Under the pieces are notes generated by a model. That model saw nothing but the letters and a program-made list of their open reading frames with translations, was not told where the DNA came from and ran no database searches. From Flavobacteriales bacterium UBA7878 (GTDB lineage Bacteria > Bacteroidota > Bacteroidia > Flavobacteriales > Schleiferiaceae): DNA of 6,461 nt. Of this stretch, positions 6,401 through 6,461 are shown in pieces (the first letter of the stretch is position 1; each line of letters opens with the position of its first letter). The stretch spans positions 1 to 6,461 of the forward strand of contig DLRW01000031.1 of assembly GCA_002501205.1 (NCBI GenBank). The letters run 5' to 3'. The translations under genes and the position numbers were made by a program.

Positions 6401-6461
6401 AACGCGGGCACGACGAAGAAAAACTGAATAAGATTTGGAAGGACTGGGAAGCTTTTGCGGC
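3415..6461 (+). CDS. dnaE: DnaE, DNA polymerase III alpha subunit with fused N-terminal DEDDh exonuclease (first 1015 residues, runs off right edge)
   Basis: This is the replicative polymerase of the chromosome. Residues 1-180 are a DnaQ-like 3'-5' exonuclease with all five DEDDh residues: D6 and E8 (FDTETTG), D105 (HNLQFDNN), H169 and D174 (AHNAAADVEAT). A linker of about 75 residues, charged and low in complexity around 230-245, leads to the PHP domain (from about 256, HLHVHTQYS). The palm has GPGRGSAAGS (620-629), PDIDIDF with catalytic D664 and D666, and D829 in KMDFLGL as the third carboxylate. Further conserved blocks are GSVRNTGIHACGVII, FQFESPGMQKHL, ALYRPGP (906-912) and GKKK (976-979). 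The beta-clamp-binding and OB regions lie beyond the edge. The start is GTG at 3415: an in-frame TAA lies at 3376-3378, no ATG lies between, and motif I begins only five codons later. The PHP domain departs from the metal-site pattern at I293 (usual His in TDH), S386 (usual Cys) and Y455 (usual His in NDVHY), so it is probably structural and proofreading falls to the exonuclease domain. Confidence 0.96.
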   Translation, partial: MFLIFDTETTGLPIRDDAPLSDFENWPRAVQIAWQLHDELGNLVEAQDFVIQPDGFDIPFNAAKVHGITTAVAKEYGVPLEEAMRHFSEAVKKAKFLVGHNLQFDNNILGCEYLRLEQENILEGLPVLDTGEETREYCQLAGGRGGGYKMPRLEELHEKLFGHKFAEAHNAAADVEATTRCFFEAVRIGIFTDKHLEWTEAERDAFARANPAMIKPIGLKVQSFKKLAQELEARQAAGDGSGESQEIVLDADLKFTHLHVHTQYSILQATCDVNALINKAKEDGMPAVAMTDIANLYGAFKFVSAARAAGLKPIVGVEFYLCRDHKDKSVKDNGFQIVALAKNKAGYHNLAKLSSHGFTDGYYYVPRIDRDLLLQYKENLIVTTGSLNGEIPRLILNVGEKQAEEAFLWYLEHFGEDFYVELVDHGLEEERVVNQTLIRFAQKHGIKYFASNDVYYLGEGDANAHDILLCVKEGEYQSTPIGRGRGYRYGFPNDQYYFKTDAEMKQLFADRPEAIATTQEIVDKIEAYDLARDVLLPAFDIPDEFRDPEDEKDGGKRGENNYLRHLTYEGAKSRYGEITEDIKQRLDFELETIANTGYPGYFLIVQDFTSQAREMGVSVGPGRGSAAGSAVAYCIGITNVDPIKYDLLFERFLNPDRVSLPDIDIDFDDEGRGKIIDWVVNKYGQNQVAQIITYGTMAGKSAIRDAGRVLQLPLSETDRVAKLVPDVKLNKLFAWSDKEMSENLNGDLLPLGKQLKELSNQNSLEAQVVNQARILEGSVRNTGIHACGVIITPDDITKFIPVSVAKDSDLYVTQFDNSVVESAGMLKMDFLGLKTLSIIKDAIAIVKARHGVEIDTDEIPLDDPKTFELYQRGETNGTFQFESPGMQKHLKALKPDKFADLIAMNALYRPGPLEYIPNFIARKHGTEEITYDLPEMEEYLAETYGITVYQEQVMLLSQSLAGFTKGEADVLRKAMGKKKRDVLDKMKPQFIDQGKERGHDEEKLNKIWKDWEAFA

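Noticed and set aside
4534..6411. Antisense frames at 4534-4852, 5821-6081 and 6091-6411.
   Set aside because: They are shadows of the dnaE palm and fingers coding sequence, with no start context or recognisable product.

Overview
The window looks like chromosomal DNA of a Bacteroidota bacterium, most likely of the Flavobacteriia or a close relative. Three things point there. One gene encodes a secreted protein that ends in a type IX secretion (T9SS) type A sorting domain. The replicative polymerase carries an N-terminal proofreading exonuclease domain of the kind I recall from flavobacterial DnaE proteins. Two upstream regions contain TAnnTTTG, the Bacteroidota -7 promoter consensus, and no start has a strong Shine-Dalgarno sequence. 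I see no mobile element, CRISPR array, tRNA or rRNA.

Layout. Positions 1-1425 (minus strand) hold the first 475 codons of glgE, the maltose-1-phosphate maltosyltransferase of alpha-glucan synthesis; the gene runs off the left edge. After a 120-base AT-rich gap, 1546-3032 (minus strand) holds a secreted T9SS-sorted protein of about 495 residues that is split over two reading frames by a one-base shift between 1914 and 2022. Positions 3033-3414 are non-coding as far as I can tell and separate this gene from the divergent dnaE. They hold a candidate promoter and a 9-bp hairpin. From 3415 to the right edge (plus strand) are the first 1015 codons of dnaE, the DNA polymerase III alpha subunit, beginning with a complete DEDDh exonuclease domain, then PHP, palm and fingers.

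How the genes relate. The three genes do not form one pathway: glycogen-like glucan synthesis, an exported surface or extracellular protein, and chromosome replication. The two minus-strand genes are co-directional but have a 120-base gap and a candidate promoter between them. dnaE and the secreted-protein gene share a divergent upstream region.

I find no convincing new multi-gene system. The points most worth a second look are the combination of an intact exonuclease domain with a PHP domain altered at three metal-site positions in DnaE, and the frameshift in the secreted protein, which cuts through the middle of what reads as one Ig-like domain. The two largest genes are both truncated by the window edges, so their C-terminal halves cannot be judged.
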